Below are positions 23,546 through 30,032 of a stretch of 30,032 nt of DNA, piece after piece (within the stretch, counting starts at the first letter, position 1; each line of letters begins with the position of its first letter). The DNA is from Tepidimicrobium sp. (GTDB taxonomy: Bacteria; Bacillota; Clostridia; Tissierellales; Tepidimicrobiaceae). The notes under the pieces were generated by a model. That model saw only the letters and a program-made list of their open reading frames with translations, was not told where the DNA came from and did not search any database. The position numbers were made by a program, and so were the translations under genes. The stretch covers positions 1 to 30,032 of the forward strand of contig DUNJ01000003.1 of the NCBI GenBank assembly GCA_012839395.1, in the 5' to 3' direction.

Positions 23546-23575
23546 AGTATCACCGTCCGCACTTGCGTGAAACCC

Positions 23576-23656
23576 TTAAAATCTTTTCCTCCCCGAAAAT
23601 TGTTTTAAAGGATTCTCCTCTATTCCATGCTTTATCGGTATATTCACCATTTTCAT
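23576..23656 (-). CDS. Possible 26-residue small protein
   Basis: An ATG at 23656 stands five bases after GGAGG and opens MKMVNIPIKHGIEENPLKQF then SGRKRF and a stop. The short basic product has no membrane segment. It lies 30 bases before the J-domain gene in the same direction. The well-placed ribosome binding site is the main support. Confidence 0.4.
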   Translation of the reverse strand: MKMVNIPIKHGIEENPLKQFSGRKRF

Positions 23657-23707
23657 GGACTGGCCTCCATTTTTTTACTGTAATAGGAAAGAAACCCTAT
23701 ATAAAAT

Positions 23708-23911
23708 CTATTTAAATAATTTCTTTAAACCCTTAAAAACATCGAAGGTCGTTCTATTATACACCTTATTGTAAGCAAACTTTTTAGGATTTCTAATCCA
23801 TCCAAATCCCCTTGGCATCTTCAAACCGCCTCTATGAATCACTTGTCTTTTAATACTGGTTCTGGCCCCAATTCTCTTCCTTATACTAGGTTTTCTCATT
23901 CCAAACTTCAT
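23708..23911 (-). CDS. Small basic protein of unknown function (67 aa)
   Basis: The product is strongly basic: MKFGMRKPSIRKRIGARTS, then KMPRGFGWIRNPKKFAYNKV and YNRTTFDVFKGLKKLFK. Short proteins of this look are common, unnamed, in phage-like and integrative regions of Firmicutes, and they may bind nucleic acid. I choose the ATG at 23911 since GGAGGTGAATGTA precedes it. A start at 23926 would place the ribosome binding site inside the gene. The promoter at 23948-23985 with its palindrome drives it directly, with a very short leader. Confidence 0.7.
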   Translation of the reverse strand: MKFGMRKPSIRKRIGARTSIKRQVIHRGGLKMPRGFGWIRNPKKFAYNKVYNRTTFDVFKGLKKLFK

Positions 23912-23947
23912 TACATTCACCTCCATTATAGCAATATAAGTAGCCTA

Positions 23948-23985
23948 TGTAATATTATATTACATAATTTTTGAATATGTGTCAA
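23948..23985 (-). promoter_or_regulatory. Promoter with palindromic operator, twin of the one at 2400
   Basis: On the minus strand TTGACA (23985-23980), 17 bases and TAATAT (23962-23957) form the promoter. The palindrome at 23948-23964 (TGTAATATTATATTACA, perfect about its centre) covers the -10. The stretch AAAAATTATGTAATAT is shared exactly with the promoter at 2400-2437. Confidence 0.75.
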
Positions 23986-24035
23986 CAAAAGGTATCGTGT
24001 TGCAATTGCCATAGAAGAAGAGGCCATCTTATTAG

Positions 24036-24089
24036 GTAAAAATTGTCGTCACCCCAAGACTTTTACGTTACCGGGGACTGACGACAATT
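24036..24089 (-). terminator. Terminator of the gcvPA-gcvPB-ATP-NAD kinase group
   Basis: An 11-bp stem (AATTGTCGTCA / TGACGACAATT) continues into a CCCC/GGGG inner pairing. It is followed on the minus strand by a U-rich tail (AATTTTTA). It begins three bases after the ATP-NAD kinase-family stop. Confidence 0.85.
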
Positions 24090-24092
24090 CAA

Positions 24093-25205
24093 TTAAAATC
24101 CCTTAACTTTATACATTATTTCCTCATTATAACTAATCAAAACTCTAGCATATCCATTGAACATCTTATTTATTTCATCATCTCCCGTATCAACTAAAAT
24201 TGGTTGTCCCATCAAGGATACAACCTTGTCCTTAGTAGCTACTATACGGATATTATCTTTTCCCACCATCCTTATCACATTTCCACTTAATTGTTGATTG
24301 CCTCTACCAAATATATATCCTTGTCCTCCAATGATTGTGACTATGATCTTTGCCTTTTGTCCTCTTATGATATCCAATATCTGCTTTTCCCCAACATCAG
24401 ACGCTACCAGCTCCTTGTTTTTTACTATATCTATACCGAGGAGGGTATTGGGCAGTTCTAATTTATCCATGATAGGTCTTATGGAAGTTCCAGATCCTAT
24501 TATATAGAAGACATCCTCTTCCATCTCGGATACTATCCTGTCCGCTATTGCTTCCTGCGCCGATTCCTCCTGTTCCGGCCTTCCCGCCTTTAAACTTTGA
24601 ACCAATTGTCGCTGGTAGGGTACGTTCATGTAGCCATATAGTTTTGCTGTTATCTGTCCCTTTCTATAGGCTTCCTCATCTATATCCATAACTTCAGCTT
24701 CCCTTATGGTTTCTAATTCGCCCTTTAAATATTTTAATGCCACCTCTCCGGCATTTCTAGGGTGGTTGGCATAGACTGCTGAATGGATTTTTACTCCCGC
24801 CGGTATGCCAATAACCGGCAATTTGTCTCCCACGACATTATAGATATTTCTTGCAGTCCCATCGCCTCCTGCAAATAACAACAGATCTATGCCCATATCC
24901 AGCATCTCGGCCGCTGCTTCCTCCGTATCATTAGGTCCAACGGTGGCCTTTTTCTCTCCTATTACCTTAGGAGTAAATCCTAGTTCAATGGCCTCCTCTT
25001 CTCCCATAGTACCAGGACAGGTTATAAGTTCTATTTCGTCCATAAAGGGAATCAAAATTTCTAAAGCTTTCTTAGCTTTTTTTGGAGATTCAGGATACGC
25101 ACCCAATTGACGGGCTTTTTCCAGGATCTCCTTCCCATCGGTACCTTTTAAACCAACCTTTCCACCCATGCCTGCAATAGGGTTTACTATAAATCCTAGT
25201 TTCAA
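24093..25205 (-). CDS. ATP-NAD kinase-family protein (PpnK-like, long form)
   Basis: The 370-residue product starts GFIVNPIAGMGGKVGLKGTD and has LLFAGGDGTARNIYNVVGD with the GGDGT nucleotide-binding motif of NAD and diacylglycerol kinases. GIPAGVKIHSAVYA and a C-terminal domain with IIGSGTSIRPIMDKL follow. This longer class is annotated as ATP-NAD kinase-like. True NAD kinase activity is unproven, and the common bacterial NadK is shorter. The start is TTG 25205 after GAGGGGGTAAAATT. It follows gcvPB with a 90-base gap containing a hairpin, so it may share the transcript. Confidence 0.8.
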   Translation of the reverse strand: MKLGFIVNPIAGMGGKVGLKGTDGKEILEKARQLGAYPESPKKAKKALEILIPFMDEIELITCPGTMGEEEAIELGFTPKVIGEKKATVGPNDTEEAAAEMLDMGIDLLLFAGGDGTARNIYNVVGDKLPVIGIPAGVKIHSAVYANHPRNAGEVALKYLKGELETIREAEVMDIDEEAYRKGQITAKLYGYMNVPYQRQLVQSLKAGRPEQEESAQEAIADRIVSEMEEDVFYIIGSGTSIRPIMDKLELPNTLLGIDIVKNKELVASDVGEKQILDIIRGQKAKIIVTIIGGQGYIFGRGNQQLSGNVIRMVGKDNIRIVATKDKVVSLMGQPILVDTGDDEINKMFNGYARVLISYNEEIMYKVKGF

Positions 25206-25242
25206 AATTTTACCCCCTCATTTTAATTATAGGTTGTTATAT

Positions 25243-25274
25243 CGCCTGTAAAGATCCGTAGATCCTTACAGGCG
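25243..25274 (-). other. Intercistronic hairpin between gcvPB and the ATP-NAD kinase-family gene
   Basis: A 14-bp stem with one mismatch (CGCCTGTAA core, loop CGTA) lies 21 bases after the gcvPB stop and has no U-tract. As at 9152 and 16267, it looks like a transcript-processing or partial-stop element within an operon. Confidence 0.65.
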
Positions 25275-25294
25275 AATATGCTATCATCTTATAT

Positions 25295-26851
25295 TTATTT
25301 TTTACCATGCTTTCTCAAATATGCTCTCCAGGTTACTGCCCACTTATCCGGGTCATTAAACTCCTCAGGATTTGCTACTACATTACTTGCACATTTATGT
25401 GGAGAAGCTTTTACAAATTCCGGATCCTTCCGTGCCTCATCTGCTATTCTAGCTAATACTGCTGCATATTCATCCAGGTCCGTCTTTGAATAGGTTTCAC
25501 AAGGCTCCAATGTGAAAGGCTCAGGTACCACCCAAGGATGGTGACTGGTCCAGTAATGCTGTATTCCATAGTCCCCTATCCTGCGCATTACATCATCGGT
25601 GCCTACCCCTGTTTCTTCTTCTAGTCCAATCCAATTGTATCTAACCTGTTCTAATCGACGTCTTCCTTCAGCATACCAGGTTTTTACTCCTGGAATCTCT
25701 TCAACTTTTTTCTGTAGATAATTATTATTCAACACGGATATTTCAGCTACTTCTCTAAGACCTTCAGCTCCTAACATCATCACCCAGCAATAGGCCTTTA
25801 GAACTACTGGTGCCACCCCGAAGAAACCCCTTACCTTCCCTATGCTCTCCGGTCTATCATAATCTAGATAGTATTTGTTGCCATCATATTCTACTGTAGG
25901 AATGGGTAAAAAGCTTGCTAAATGGTCCCTTACTCCTAAAGCTCCTGTGCCAGGGCCTGAACAACCATGAGGTGTGCCAAAGGTTTTATGAACGTTGAAA
26001 TGACACATATCAAACCCAGCTTCCCTAGCCCTAGCTATGCCTAGCATACCATTAGCATTGGCCTGGTCATAGAAACACAGTCCTCCAGCTTCATGAACTA
26101 TCCTTACTATTTCATCTATCTCCCTATTGTATATTCCTGTATCCTCTGGATTGGTTATAAATATACCTGCGGTGCGCTCCGATACAGCTTCTTTTAAAGC
26201 TTCTATATCAGGTACTCCCGTTTCATCGTCTGAAAATAGTGTTATTACCTTAAAACCTGCGGTAGCTGGTGTTGCCGCATCGCATGGATGGGAGAATATG
26301 GTTGTTATAATTTCATCTCTTTGATCCAATTCTCCTCTAGATTCATGGTACGCTCTCATTATAGAGGCAGCTGTATATACCGCATGGGAACCTCCGCCAG
26401 GCTGTAGTGTAAATTTATCCATTCCCGATATCTCTTTCAAAAAATGTTTAAACTTATAATAGATTCCTAAAATTCCCTGCATGGTGTCTTCATCTTGAGA
26501 TGGGTGTACATGATGAATTAGAGTTGCCAACGTTTCATTGATTCTAGGGTTATATTTCATAGTACAGGTGCCTTGACTTATATCGTTATTTAAATTGGAT
26601 CCCAATGTTTCCTGTGAAAGATGTAGGTAATGGGCTAGAACATGTTTTTGCGATATTTCGGGTAGATTGGGCTTTTCCTTCCTACGCATATGCTCAGGTA
26701 AATTGGATAATACGTCCTCTGAGCTATCCTTTATTTCCTTATCCGGTTGGGGAACCAGTATACCCCTTTCCCCAGGTGTTGAAAGTTCATATATAATAGG
26801 TTCATCCCATCTAGCTTGATGGTAGTTTTCGCGTATCTTTAACTTTGCCAT
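25295..26851 (-). CDS. gcvPB: Glycine dehydrogenase (decarboxylating) subunit 2
   Basis: This is the PLP-carrying half of the split P-protein of the glycine cleavage system. It decarboxylates glycine and passes aminomethyl to lipoyl-GcvH. The 518-residue product has HVHPSQDEDTMQGILGIYYK, the FTLQPGGGSHAVYTAASIMR region and DQANANGMLGIARA. The Schiff-base lysine is in FNVHKTFGTPHGCSGPGTGA. The usual length is about 490, so the C-terminus is slightly long. ATG 26851 follows GGGAGGG. It lies 29 bases after gcvPA. GcvT and GcvH genes are not in the window. Confidence 0.95.
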   Translation of the reverse strand: MAKLKIRENYHQARWDEPIIYELSTPGERGILVPQPDKEIKDSSEDVLSNLPEHMRRKEKPNLPEISQKHVLAHYLHLSQETLGSNLNNDISQGTCTMKYNPRINETLATLIHHVHPSQDEDTMQGILGIYYKFKHFLKEISGMDKFTLQPGGGSHAVYTAASIMRAYHESRGELDQRDEIITTIFSHPCDAATPATAGFKVITLFSDDETGVPDIEALKEAVSERTAGIFITNPEDTGIYNREIDEIVRIVHEAGGLCFYDQANANGMLGIARAREAGFDMCHFNVHKTFGTPHGCSGPGTGALGVRDHLASFLPIPTVEYDGNKYYLDYDRPESIGKVRGFFGVAPVVLKAYCWVMMLGAEGLREVAEISVLNNNYLQKKVEEIPGVKTWYAEGRRRLEQVRYNWIGLEEETGVGTDDVMRRIGDYGIQHYWTSHHPWVVPEPFTLEPCETYSKTDLDEYAAVLARIADEARKDPEFVKASPHKCASNVVANPEEFNDPDKWAVTWRAYLRKHGKK

Positions 26852-26880
26852 AATAATACCCTCCCTTATTATTTAGACTT

Positions 26881-28269
26881 CTAGGCCAATACTTTCTTAA
26901 GGGCATCCGCTAATCTATCTATATCTGCTTTCCTATGAATTTCCGTAATGCAATATAAAGCGCTATTGCCTAGCTCTGGAAACTCCTTGGATAGATCCTT
27001 TCCGCCAAATATTCCATAATCCAATAGGCTTCTGTTTATATCCGATACCTTCCTGCCCGTATCATCAAAGTTTACTATGAATTCTTTAAAACCAACGGTG
27101 CTCAATAAAGGTACCTTTATTTCTGGGATCTCCCCTAATACCTTTTGAGCGTAGCTTACCCTTTGCATTATCCCTTCCCCTAGTTCTCTCATACCTTCAG
27201 GTCCCATAAGCGCTAGGTATACCCCTGCAGTTATACCCCATAGAGCAGTTTGAGTACCTAAGAAGTCCTTAGCATTCTCCCTGGAAGCATAGGAAGTTCT
27301 TTCAAAGCTTACATCTCCAAATCCATATTCCCCTTCCCTTGTGGTCTCCGTTATTCCCCAAAGTTGAGTAGGATATTCAGCAACATATTCCTCTTCGTCC
27401 CGGCTAGCTATAAATCCTGCAAGTCCCCCTCCAGCATTCATGTGAATGCCTAAGGGCTGCAACTCCCCACAAGCTATATCTGCGCCATAGTGGCTTGGTG
27501 GAGCCAATACGCCCAATGAACTTGGATCCACCCCTACTATACTTATGGCATCGTTATCATGAGCTATCTTGGAGATCTCTTCCCCCTGGGTCTCTATAAA
27601 TCCAAGGTAGGATGGGTTTTCAAAATAAATAGCTGCAGTCTTATTGGAAATCTTATCCTTTAAATCCTCTAGATCCAATAGGCCTGTCTCCTCATCATAA
27701 TCGATTAACTTAATTTCAATTGTTGGTTTACATAGGTTTTTAGCGCATAGATAGCGTTCAGGTGCCATAGTCTTAGGAGCTAATATTTCATTTCTTCCAG
27801 TCATCCTAACTGCCATCCTCATTGCATAGCCTGCTGCCATACCCCAATCATATGTAGGGGTACTAACAACGTCGAAGTCCAGTAATTCCCCCAACATACT
27901 AGCAAATTCAAATATGGCTTGATATTTGCCATGATCTGCATATGCAGCTCCTACATAAGCAGTCAAAAATTCGTCCCTGGAATTGATCGTATCGCATACC
28001 TCTGGTACGTAATGTTGCCATGTTCCTCCCCCTAGGAAACTTAAGTATTCCTTGCAATCCTTGTCCCGTGCAAGGATTGCTTCCACATGCCTTTCCAATT
28101 CATATTCCGATAAAAGAGGTTCTGGCAAGTCCATTTTTCCTTTAAATCTTAAATGTTCAGGAATTTCCGCATAGATATCCTCTACATCATCTAAGCCCAA
28201 TTCTTTCAGCATCTGCTCTTTGATCTCTGGTACCGAATTTGGTATATAAGGATATACAATCTTATCCAT
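26881..28269 (-). CDS. gcvPA: Glycine dehydrogenase (decarboxylating) subunit 1
   Basis: This is the N-terminal half of the split P-protein, which forms the alpha2beta2 enzyme with GcvPB. The 462-residue product has YPYIPNSVPEIKEQMLKELG, SFLGGGTWQHYVPEVCDTIN, YADHGKYQAIFEFASMLGEL and PTYDWGMAAGYAMRMAVRMT, all standard. I take the ATG at 28269 (MDKIVY) since GGAGGGATGAAT gives correct spacing. The ATG two codons earlier touches the binding site. No glycine riboswitch is visible in the leader. In an amino-acid fermenter it would oxidise glycine, or run in reverse for glycine synthesis. Confidence 0.95.
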   Translation of the reverse strand: MDKIVYPYIPNSVPEIKEQMLKELGLDDVEDIYAEIPEHLRFKGKMDLPEPLLSEYELERHVEAILARDKDCKEYLSFLGGGTWQHYVPEVCDTINSRDEFLTAYVGAAYADHGKYQAIFEFASMLGELLDFDVVSTPTYDWGMAAGYAMRMAVRMTGRNEILAPKTMAPERYLCAKNLCKPTIEIKLIDYDEETGLLDLEDLKDKISNKTAAIYFENPSYLGFIETQGEEISKIAHDNDAISIVGVDPSSLGVLAPPSHYGADIACGELQPLGIHMNAGGGLAGFIASRDEEEYVAEYPTQLWGITETTREGEYGFGDVSFERTSYASRENAKDFLGTQTALWGITAGVYLALMGPEGMRELGEGIMQRVSYAQKVLGEIPEIKVPLLSTVGFKEFIVNFDDTGRKVSDINRSLLDYGIFGGKDLSKEFPELGNSALYCITEIHRKADIDRLADALKKVLA

Positions 28270-28275
28270 ATTCAT

Positions 28276-28671
28276 CCCTCCATCAATTTTTTAGTTATCG
28301 AGCCCACTTAAAATTTCATAGTATAACTTTACCTAATCAATAGAGACCACCCCCTATATATAGGAATTCAAGGAGAAATAATGGATCAAATATTCAATTG
28401 GTTGTTTAACGCGATAATATATTGTATGGGATGTAATACTAAGATATTATAGTTAAATATATTTATTCATATCTACTATAAGTTTTTAGAATTGAATAGC
28501 TTTGAATTGAGATCTGAATTGAAATTAAATTAATTAATATTTTTATCTAATTGTACCGAATATTCTTAATATTGTCAACGTTATCCAATCAATTTAAATT
28601 GTAGCTTCAAAACCATGACTTGCTTGAATGTCTGAGTACCAACTAGAAACTTAGGATTTTAGATATAAAGC
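28276..28671. other. AT-rich intergenic region between gcvPA and the zinc-ribbon gene
   Basis: About 480 bases (to 28757) hold no long frame. The gcvPA promoter must be here. A TATACT box lies near 28320 on the minus strand but lacks a good -35. Apart from a possible small plus-strand peptide gene (28381) and the hairpin at 28672, I see nothing definite. Confidence 0.5.
28381..28452 (+). CDS. Possible 23-residue hydrophobic peptide
   Basis: AAGGAG stands five bases before an ATG that opens MDQIFNWLFNAIIYCMGCNT then KIL and a stop. The peptide would be membrane-seeking, with two cysteines close together (CMGC). It is on the plus strand, against its neighbours, in a region otherwise free of genes. 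A type I toxin-like or signalling peptide is conceivable. A chance frame is also possible in such AT-rich DNA. Confidence 0.3.
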   Translation: MDQIFNWLFNAIIYCMGCNTKIL

Positions 28672-28723
28672 AAATTATCGCCGAACTCAAACCTATGCTT
28701 TGTTTAAAGATCGACGATAATTT
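28672..28723. terminator. Hairpin after the zinc-ribbon membrane protein gene
   Basis: Arms 28672-28684 and 28711-28723 pair over 13 bases with one wobble, and a second inner stem forms within the loop. It lies 35 bases after the stop at 28758. The U-tract is weak on the minus strand and moderate on the plus strand. Confidence 0.65.
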
Positions 28724-28757
28724 TATCTTTATGTTAAGATTTTAACCTATTAGTTTG

Positions 28758-29150
28758 TTAAGATCTTTTAATCATAGTCACTTTGCATTTAGGACAGGTA
28801 ATGGATATTTTACCTTTTCCCCTTGGTACCCGAAGCTTCTGTCTACAACCGGAGCATTTATAATAGCGATAGTCTTTTAAACCCTTAATCCAATTTATCC
28901 TCCTCCTTATCTTACTTGCTATAGGATTCCATATTCCTAAAAACTTAGCATTTTCCCGATAACGCCTACCTATATTCTTGGAAAGTGTCCTGTAAAAGAT
29001 TGCAATTAAAAGGATCATATTGAATATGTTTAATACACTACTATTAAAAAACCTAGATAGAATTGAAAAAATTATAGAAACTATTAATAGGGTAGTAGAC
29101 AGCTGATCCACCCCATATCTACCTATCATAAATTTTCTTAACCAACTCAT
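28758..29150 (-). CDS. Membrane protein with C-terminal zinc ribbon
   Basis: In 130 residues there are two hydrophobic helices (about 17-35 and 40-55), a basic cytoplasmic stretch (KIRRRINWIKG) and a zinc ribbon with CSGCRQKLRVPRGKGKISIT followed by CPKC. The pairing of a small membrane zinc-ribbon protein with a membrane J-domain protein, 30 bases upstream in the same direction, recurs in Clostridia as I recall. Here it suggests a joint function at the membrane. No more precise role can be given. Confidence 0.75.
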   Translation of the reverse strand: MSWLRKFMIGRYGVDQLSTTLLIVSIIFSILSRFFNSSVLNIFNMILLIAIFYRTLSKNIGRRYRENAKFLGIWNPIASKIRRRINWIKGLKDYRYYKCSGCRQKLRVPRGKGKISITCPKCKVTMIKRS

Positions 29151-29180
29151 ATATATTTCATCTCCCTTGCCCTCTTTTGA

Positions 29181-29993
29181 TTATCTCATGCTCTGATACC
29201 TCTCTATATTGCCATCGCTTAAAAATTCATAAGCCTCATTTATTTCCTGAAATTTCTTAGTGGCATCCGGGGATTTATTTAAATCTGGGTGATATTTTTT
29301 AGCCTTCTTCCTATAGGCCAACTTAATCTCATACTTGTCTGCATTGTATCCAACCCCTAATAAATCACAACTTCTTTCATATTTTTCCTTAAATTCAATA
29401 GTTGGATCTGCATAAGTTTGTTGACCTCCATAACCAGCGTTTTGACCATGCCAATAATATCCGCCTTGCCTTCCATATCCTCCAGTTCTCCTTTGGGAAT
29501 TCTGATATTCGTACCATTGCCTAAATCTCTCTTCCCACTCCCTCTGTTGTTGAGCTCGACGCCGTTCCTGTTCTTCCCTCCATTTTTCTTCCTCCATCCT
29601 TCTATACTTATCGCCATATTCATTGAAGGATTGAAATTGATAGCTTATCCCATCTATAAGATAGCTAGCCCTGTCAAATAGATATTCCGTTATGGTGTAC
29701 CTGATATACTTCAAATAGGATACGAACTTGGTTCCCAGTATTGGAAATACGACAAAGAACAATATTAACAAAAGAACAATAGGGTTGAACAATAGAAACA
29801 TTCCAAAAGGCCCAGTCAATAGAAATAAAAACAAGCATCCCCCCATCCCTATCAATATGACAAAAGTCCTTGCAACACCTATTACAAATGTAACTATAGT
29901 TTCAATAACTGCTATTAGTATCCCTAGTATTGCCGATATCAACTTTGCAATGCCATATAATACTTTCCCGGCTATTTTCCTTAGTATGTTCAT
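29181..29993 (-). CDS. Membrane-anchored DnaJ-like protein with C-terminal J domain
   Basis: The 270-residue product has an N-terminal half with about three hydrophobic segments (residues 10-30, 35-62, 66-90). A charged coiled stretch rich in E, R and Q (about 130-165) and a Gly/Tyr/Gln-rich linker come next. The C-terminal J domain is at about 205-270, with AYRKKAKKYHPDLNK carrying HPD and the following FQEINEAYEFLSD. It should recruit DnaK to the membrane. The ATG at 29993 has AGGAG ten to eleven bases upstream, a little far. The order (membrane first, J domain last) is the reverse of classic DnaJ. Confidence 0.85.
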   Translation of the reverse strand: MNILRKIAGKVLYGIAKLISAILGILIAVIETIVTFVIGVARTFVILIGMGGCLFLFLLTGPFGMFLLFNPIVLLLILFFVVFPILGTKFVSYLKYIRYTITEYLFDRASYLIDGISYQFQSFNEYGDKYRRMEEEKWREEQERRRAQQQREWEERFRQWYEYQNSQRRTGGYGRQGGYYWHGQNAGYGGQQTYADPTIEFKEKYERSCDLLGVGYNADKYEIKLAYRKKAKKYHPDLNKSPDATKKFQEINEAYEFLSDGNIERYQSMR

Positions 29994-30032
29994 GTGTAGT
30001 AGTGCTCCTATGATAAAATTATATAAACAATC

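Noticed and set aside
28276..28672. Glycine riboswitch before gcvPA
   Set aside because: I looked for the GGAGAG and related conserved blocks expected for gcv leaders in Firmicutes and did not find them.
1..30032. CRISPR arrays, tRNA or rRNA genes, insertion-sequence transposases, integrases
   Set aside because: No regularly spaced repeats, cloverleaf-like segments, rRNA motifs or transposase/integrase motifs were found on either strand. The decay of BREX here is by point mutation and deletion with no visible IS.

Overview
The window comes from an AT-rich, low-GC anaerobic Gram-positive bacterium of the Clostridia type. A Tissierellales-like amino-acid fermenter is my best guess, but the species cannot be fixed from the sequence. 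The reasons are strong AGGAGG-type ribosome binding sites, frequent TTG and GTG starts, lipobox lipoproteins, split glycine decarboxylase P-protein genes (gcvPA/gcvPB), and two tungsten/molybdenum aldehyde oxidoreductases with many Fe-S proteins. Nearly every gene lies on the minus strand. The clear plus-strand gene is an NAD(P)H-hydrate epimerase.

Layout. 1-600: a fragment of a second epimerase-like gene, joined to a truncated phospholipase-D-like gene. 700-2440: two lipoproteins and a membrane protein behind a good promoter. 2490-3730: an ImmA/ImmR-type protease-repressor pair with a perfect 17-bp operator palindrome. 4000-5220: a frameshifted ornithine carbamoyltransferase gene behind a 40-bp perfect palindrome that reads as two ArgR boxes. 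5490-6020: wreckage of a Cache-HAMP-GGDEF-EAL gene. 6087-11507: a five-gene operon for a ferredoxin-like subunit, an aldehyde oxidoreductase (AOR) and NuoE-, NuoF- and NuoG-like subunits, i.e. a candidate NAD(P)-linked, possibly electron-bifurcating aldehyde oxidoreductase. 11871-13226: a small unknown protein and a DegV fatty-acid-binding protein. 15895-18240: a second AOR with its MoaD/ThiS-like partner behind a structured leader, followed upstream by a gamma carbonic anhydrase-like protein (18425-18934). 21455-29993: a peptidyl-prolyl isomerase, HIRAN and J-domain proteins, a TTG-started ATP-NAD kinase-family gene, gcvPB-gcvPA, and a membrane J-domain/zinc-ribbon pair.

The main hidden structure is a decayed BREX type 1 phage-defence locus. 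Its remains run in canonical order on the minus strand: brxA (in-frame stop) and brxB (internal deletion), then no brxC, then a twice-damaged 3' part of pglX (20541-19003). After a 3.1-kb metabolic block (gamma-CA, AOR, MoaD-like) come a multiply frameshifted pglZ and a 60-residue internal piece of brxL (15676-13255). Individual ORFs here look like unrelated hypotheticals. Read in order they are one dead operon, split in two.

Other regulatory signals are two near-identical promoters (2400 and 23948) carrying a 17-bp palindrome related to the repressor operator at 3707, and several intercistronic hairpins without U-tracts inside the metabolic operons. Single-base indels recur in argF, immA, pglX and pglZ, so gene decay and uncorrected assembly errors both have to be considered.
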